From CAWHJB01 sp963698715 (GTDB lineage: Bacteria; Chloroflexota; Anaerolineae; Anaerolineales; UBA4823), in NCBI GenBank assembly GCA_963698715.1, contig CAVORW010000002.1:186001-250000 (forward strand): a stretch of DNA of 64,000 nucleotides. Direction: 5' to 3'. Each line of letters starts with the position of its first letter. Position 1 is the stretch's first letter. Below the pieces are notes generated by a model. The model had not been told where the DNA came from. It worked only from the letters and a program-made list of their open reading frames with translations, and did no database searches. The translations under genes and the position numbers were made by a program. This document shows positions 60,723 to 64,000 of the stretch, piece by piece.

Positions 60723-61490
60723 TTATTCATCAATCCTCAAAATCTCATCAAGTTCAGTTCTTCGGAATTCCACCACCACTTTGCTGCCAATTTGAAATGT
60801 CGGTGTAGTTTCATTACCATTCGCCCAGCCCCGAACCTGCTTGGCTGCCTCGCGATCACGGGCAATATTGATCTCGATAAAAGGTATGCTATGCTCTTGC
60901 AAGTAGGCGCGTGCCCGGCGGCAGGCAGGACACCAGGGTGTGCAGTACAGCTTCACCAAGGTTGGGTCATCCGATTCCACGGCTGGCTGTTCTATTACCC
61001 GGCGGGAATTGTAAAGCGCAGCTGCCTGCGGTTCGAGTTCTTCCAGAACCTTGAAAAGTACGTCATTATCAGGCTGCTCATCATAATCGTGCACGTCCAT
61101 ATATCGGATGATGCCCCGTTTATCGATTACAAAAATCGCCCGTTCACTGGTGCCATCTGGCCGAAGGACGCCATAGTCTATAGCTGCCTCTCCATGGGGG
61201 TAAAAGTCGCTAAGAAGGGGATAGGTTATTCCTCCAAGGCTTTCCGCCCAGGCAGTCAGGCTGGGAACGCCATCCACGCTGAGACCCAGGACCTGGGTCT
61301 GGACCCCTTCAAACCTGTCTAGAACAACCTGGTATGAAGGGATCTGGCTCGTTCAAACAGGCGTAAAAGCCTGCGGGAAAAAGACTAAAACGACGTTCTT
61401 TTTATTGCGATAGTCACTTAGCCGGATCGGTCGTCCAAGATGGCTGTCCAGGCAAATGTCTGGCGCAAGCTGGCCAATTTGTAAAGTCAT
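60723..61490 (-). CDS. Selenocysteine-containing peroxiredoxin-glutaredoxin fusion (UGA read through)
   Basis: Read with the in-frame TGA at 61353-61355 as selenocysteine, the gene gives 255 residues from the ATG at 61490 (GGAG upstream). Residues 1-160 are an AhpC/TSA peroxiredoxin: APDICLDSHLGRPIRLSDYR, then FFPQAFTPV-U46-TSQIPSYQ, where U stands exactly at the peroxidatic Cys of the FTPVCT motif. VLGLSVDGVPSLTAW and YGVLRPDGTSERAIFVIDKRG follow. Residues about 177-255 are a glutaredoxin with CPAC (187-190) and ETTPTFQIG. An enzyme of this kind reduces peroxides and is recycled by its own glutaredoxin part. Automatic callers will truncate it to the part after the UGA. SelA in this window supports the reading. 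Confidence 0.85.
61306..61340 (-). promoter_or_regulatory. Putative bacterial SECIS hairpin
   Basis: On the coding strand, 12 nt after the UGA, a stem CCTTCATACC / GGTTTGAAGG (10 positions, one T-T mismatch) encloses a 15-nt loop that begins AGG. A stem at this distance with a G among the first loop bases is the arrangement expected of bacterial SECIS elements that bind SelB. Confidence 0.55.
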
Positions 61491-61768
61491 AAGCTGCTCC
61501 ACAGTATGGTTGTGTTACCGGTGAAAGGTTGGTTGTCTGCCACTTCTATCAATTACCCCATTTTACCTTATATGGTTTATGTCAGAATATCTGGGCCATA
61601 CCAAAAGCCCGTAAACAGGGGTTCACCAATATCGCCCATCCCTCAGTCCCCTCCAGGCTGGGTGTAATATAGACCAGGGAGAGAGGTAACCTATGTTCGG
61701 AGACAAGGGTAACCCGTGCAGTACAATTCGGGGAGATCGTTCTCCATCAATCCCACTGTCCAGAATTT

Positions 61769-62119
61769 CTAAAGATCTGGGAGTTGTCGAAAAACCCCAT
61801 CTGGCTCTGGTGAGAAGTCGCTGACAGAAACCACCGCTTCAAGGTTTAGAGGTCCAAACAGGTGAGGAAATAGATCGCCATCGGAATATTCCCAGCGCAG
61901 TTCAGATAGCAATTTGGCCGGATCGATCCACAAAAGCACAAGACCTCTAGCGGCAGAATAATAGCGGTTGGCAACTTTCAAAATTTGCTCAGGTTTTGAA
62001 CAATGAATAAAACCAACCTCAGTCAGCGAACTTGCCTGGTAATGGCCGGATGTTTGAGCCTGCTGCCAATCTTGCCTGCTGCAAACATGCACTAGCCAGG
62101 GTGCCTGCTCGACATTCAT
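61769..62119 (-). CDS. DUF952-family protein
   Basis: 116 residues matching DUF952: 'LVHVCSRQDWQQAQTSGHYQASSLTEVGFIHCSKPEQILKVANRYY' and 'LLWIDPAKL...LRWEYSDGDLFPHLFGPLNLEAVV'. The conserved GFIHCS and FPHLFGPL segments give a clear family match. The fold resembles that of ADP-ribosyl-cyclase-like or RES-like small proteins in some comparisons, but no activity is established. It overlaps the acetyltransferase gene by 4 nt, so both are in one operon with coaBC. Confidence 0.88.
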   Translation of the reverse strand: MNVEQAPWLVHVCSRQDWQQAQTSGHYQASSLTEVGFIHCSKPEQILKVANRYYSAARGLVLLWIDPAKLLSELRWEYSDGDLFPHLFGPLNLEAVVSVSDFSPEPDGVFRQLPDL

Positions 62120-62667
62120 AATCGCCCGTCGATTAAGCCCGAATCAAAGGATTGTTTGCTCAGATAATCCTCTCTCGTAAGGCCGAACAACCATTCATCA
62201 ACGAACTGGCCTCGCTTAAGCAACGCCTTGCGGATTGTGCCTTCCAGTAAGAAGCCGTTCTTTTCAAAGATCCGACGGCTGGCGAGATTGCCACAAAACA
62301 CATAGCCTTCGATTTTCTCCAGTCCGAGTTGGTCAAACCCATAAGCAAGTAAACTGCGAATTACAGCGCTGCCATACCCCTGGCTTTGAAAGGAATGTCC
62401 GATCCACAGCCCAACATCCGCCCGAAATCCTACCTCATCTGGACGAATATCCGCCGATCCGATCGGCAGCCCCGAATGGGTTTCGACGATCGTAAAAAGA
62501 TGTTTTTCCCCAAGCCTAACTTGTTCGGACCGTTCTGCCAGTCCGGCCCGGAAGGATTCGAGAGACTCAGGGCCATCCCAGGCGAGGGTGTCGGTGACCG
62601 GGCTGTAATAGATGAGGGGGAAAAGCTGGTCAGCATCTTCTGCCTGAACCGGCCGCAGGTTGATCAT
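62116..62667 (-). CDS. GNAT N-acetyltransferase, RimJ/RimL-like
   Basis: 183 residues with the GNAT fold: 'LRPVQAEDADQLFPLIY', 'FTIVETHSGLPIGSADIRPDEVGFRADVGLWIGHSFQSQGYGSAVIRSLLAYGFDQLGLEKIEGYVFCGNLASRRIFEKNGFLLEGTIRKAL'. The acetyl-CoA motif QGYGSAV and the N-x-AS-R-x-xEK-G-F ending are those of the RimJ/RimL group that acetylates protein N-termini or small amines. It overlaps coaBC and the DUF952 gene by 4 nt each. The substrate is unknown. Confidence 0.9.
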   Translation of the reverse strand: MINLRPVQAEDADQLFPLIYYSPVTDTLAWDGPESLESFRAGLAERSEQVRLGEKHLFTIVETHSGLPIGSADIRPDEVGFRADVGLWIGHSFQSQGYGSAVIRSLLAYGFDQLGLEKIEGYVFCGNLASRRIFEKNGFLLEGTIRKALLKRGQFVDEWLFGLTREDYLSKQSFDSGLIDGRL

Positions 62668-63905
62668 GCTGTCCCTGCCTGATCTCCCATCAACATCTCC
62701 AGCAGGCGTTCGAGCACAATTTGAGCGACCTGTCTTTTAGTTAATAAAGGCAGCTGCTCTGGAGCGCGACCCTCATTCGCATATAACAAAGTAACCCGGT
62801 TGGTATCCACGTTAAAGCCGGCATCTGAAGAATTGATATCATTGGCCACGATCATGTCCAAATCTTTAGCCCGAAGCTTAGCTCGGGCATTGGCAATCAA
62901 GTCGTGCGATTCTGCCGCGAATCCTATCGTAAAATGCGGCCAACCATGCTGGCTTTTATAGGCTGCTACTGCTTTCAGGATGTCTGGAGTGGGTTCCAGC
63001 CGTACTTCTGGCAGACCGGCGTCTTTCTTGATTTTCATGCCGGCTGGCGCAGCCGGCCGGAAATCAGCAACCGCCGCGGCCATGATCAGCGCTTCGGCCT
63101 GGGGCAATTCAGCCAACACCGCAGACAGCATCTGCTCGGCTGTGCGCACCTCTACTCGCCGGGCGCCAGCTGGGGTGGGTAGATGGGTGGGTCCGCTGAC
63201 CAGCACGACTTCTGCTCCGGTATCCAGGGCAGCCTGGGCCAGAGCAAAGCCCTGCTTGCCCGATGACCGGTTGGCGATAACTCGTACCGGATCGATCGAT
63301 TCCTGGGTGCCTCCGGCTGTCACAACAACTTTTTTTCCGCTCAAAGGCCCGTTCCGGGATAGCAGCAAGCAGATTTGTCCGACCAGATCGGCAGGTTCGA
63401 CCATCCGTCCTACGCCCACCAGTCCGGATGCCAGGTGGCCTTCGGCAGGCCCGGTGATGATTGCCCCACGGCGCATCAGGATCTCAAGATTAGCCTGGGT
63501 GGCGGGGTGATCGTACATGCCGCCATCCATAGCAGGTGCAACCAGCAGCGGGCATTGAGCCGCCAGCGCCGTTACAGTCAGCAAGTTATCTGCTAACCCG
63601 TTGGCAAGCTTGGCGATCGTGTTGGCAGATGCCGGGGCGATGGCAAGCAGGTGGCCGGTTTTTCCCAGCCCGATATGGATCACGTGCCCCTCATTAGCCC
63701 ACAGATCCGAATCTGTGTAGGCTCGCCGGCCGGTGACAGATTGAAATGTCAGTGGCGCAACAAACTGGGTGGCAGCCTGGGTCAGGATTACATCGACCCA
63801 GGCGCCTTCCTGAGTAAGTTTGGAGGCCAGCTCAACCGCTTTGTACGCGGCGATTGAGCCGGTTACACCGAGCAGGATCTGCTTGTCTTCAAATGGTTGT
63901 TTCAC
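62664..63905 (-). CDS. coaBC: Bifunctional phosphopantothenoylcysteine decarboxylase/synthetase
   Basis: 413 residues from the GTG at 63905, with AAGG 9 nt upstream. A TTG at 63914 is in frame but sits too close to that site. The N-terminal CoaC flavoprotein has GVTGSIAAYKAVELASKL, 'PASANTIAKLANGLADNLLT' and the PAMDGGMYDHPAT substrate motif. CoaB follows with 'VVVTAGGTQESIDPVRVIANRSSGKQGFALA', 'AAAVADFRP' and 'VANDI'. It makes 4'-phosphopantetheine from phosphopantothenate and cysteine for coenzyme A. It is followed by the GNAT and DUF952 genes. Confidence 0.95.
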   Translation of the reverse strand: MKQPFEDKQILLGVTGSIAAYKAVELASKLTQEGAWVDVILTQAATQFVAPLTFQSVTGRRAYTDSDLWANEGHVIHIGLGKTGHLLAIAPASANTIAKLANGLADNLLTVTALAAQCPLLVAPAMDGGMYDHPATQANLEILMRRGAIITGPAEGHLASGLVGVGRMVEPADLVGQICLLLSRNGPLSGKKVVVTAGGTQESIDPVRVIANRSSGKQGFALAQAALDTGAEVVLVSGPTHLPTPAGARRVEVRTAEQMLSAVLAELPQAEALIMAAAVADFRPAAPAGMKIKKDAGLPEVRLEPTPDILKAVAAYKSQHGWPHFTIGFAAESHDLIANARAKLRAKDLDMIVANDINSSDAGFNVDTNRVTLLYANEGRAPEQLPLLTKRQVAQIVLERLLEMLMGDQAGTA

Positions 63906-63928
63906 TTCGTCCAACCTTGGCCCCCCAG

Positions 63929-64000
63929 TTAACGTGCCACAAACGCCATATTGATCTTAACCTGGTCTTCGGTACCGAGGATACCCGCCATTACGATTGG
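63929..64000 (-). CDS. 3' end of an unidentified gene
   Basis: The last 23 residues of a minus-strand gene (ending VKINMAFVAR, stop TAA at 63929-63931) lie at the right edge of the window. Its start is outside. It ends about 23 nt before the coaBC start, so it is likely the preceding gene of the same operon. Too little is visible to name it. Confidence 0.5.
   Translation of the reverse strand, partial: PIVMAGILGTEDQVKINMAFVAR

Noticed and set aside
60723..61277. A shorter gene starting with GTG at 61277, without the peroxiredoxin active site
   Set aside because: It would begin inside the Prx fold, with no ribosome-binding site. The upstream 71 codons are plainly Prx and preceded by GGAG, so UGA read-through is the better model.

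Overview
The window looks like a chromosomal stretch of a Chloroflexota (probably Anaerolineae-like) bacterium. This is an inference from gene content and style: secreted proteins with Pro/Thr-rich linkers and a C-terminal 'YPF-V-NS'-type tail, DUF5667/DUF5666 proteins, a fused CydDC, paired AI-2E-type permeases, a sortase, and multihaem cytochromes beside ordinary housekeeping genes. There are no rRNAs, no tRNAs that I can find, no CRISPR array and no phage genes.

Layout. 1-4.8 kb: housekeeping block (3' end of an R3H/AAA protein, tmk with a C-terminal frameshift, FmdB-type zinc ribbon, gmk, rhomboid protease, a PaaG-like crotonase). 5-9.8 kb: small metabolic genes (EthD-like, M23 peptidase, a short-chain dehydrogenase that has lost its catalytic Ser and Tyr, enoyl-CoA hydratase, AAC(3)-fold acetyltransferase, pentapeptide-repeat protein). 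9.8-12 kb: two-component system. 12.5-22 kb: the most striking accessory region, with three multihaem c-type cytochromes (18, 26 and 15 CXXCH motifs) around a 2[4Fe-4S] ferredoxin, an FAD/NAD(P)H oxidoreductase and a His-rich membrane protein. This looks like an electron conduit from the cytoplasm to the outside of the membrane. A DUF5667/DUF5666 protein with an acidic, His-rich tail follows.

22-29 kb: sortase, a 65-residue membrane protein, an intact ISH3-like insertion sequence with 5-bp target duplications, two AI-2E-type permeases and dnaA. 29.6-36 kb: dnaK, selA, an M24 peptidase and tsaD. 36-42 kb (minus strand): a polysaccharide operon. 42.5-45 kb: M29 aminopeptidase, GDPD and a small membrane protein. 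45-52 kb (minus strand): an Rrf2 regulator followed by cydA, cydB and a fused cydDC, with a clear Rrf2-type palindrome inside the putative promoter. 52-58 kb: glycogen phosphorylase and a LutA / LutB-LutC fusion pair. 58-64 kb (minus strand): secreted HEXXH metalloprotease, a peroxiredoxin-glutaredoxin fusion whose peroxidatic residue is encoded by an in-frame UGA, a DUF952 protein, a GNAT and coaBC.

How it fits together. SelA at 32-33.5 kb and the UGA-interrupted peroxiredoxin at 60.7-61.5 kb support each other: the organism very likely makes selenocysteine and uses it in a peroxide-reducing enzyme carrying its own glutaredoxin domain. With the bd oxidase cluster under an Fe-S-type Rrf2 regulator, lactate-oxidation genes and the cytochrome region, the picture is a facultative or microaerobic, redox-versatile organism. 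At the DNA level the window carries a dispersed palindromic (MITE-like) element, many very long perfect intergenic hairpins, and several genes whose -10 box lies 6-7 nt before the start codon, which implies leaderless mRNAs.
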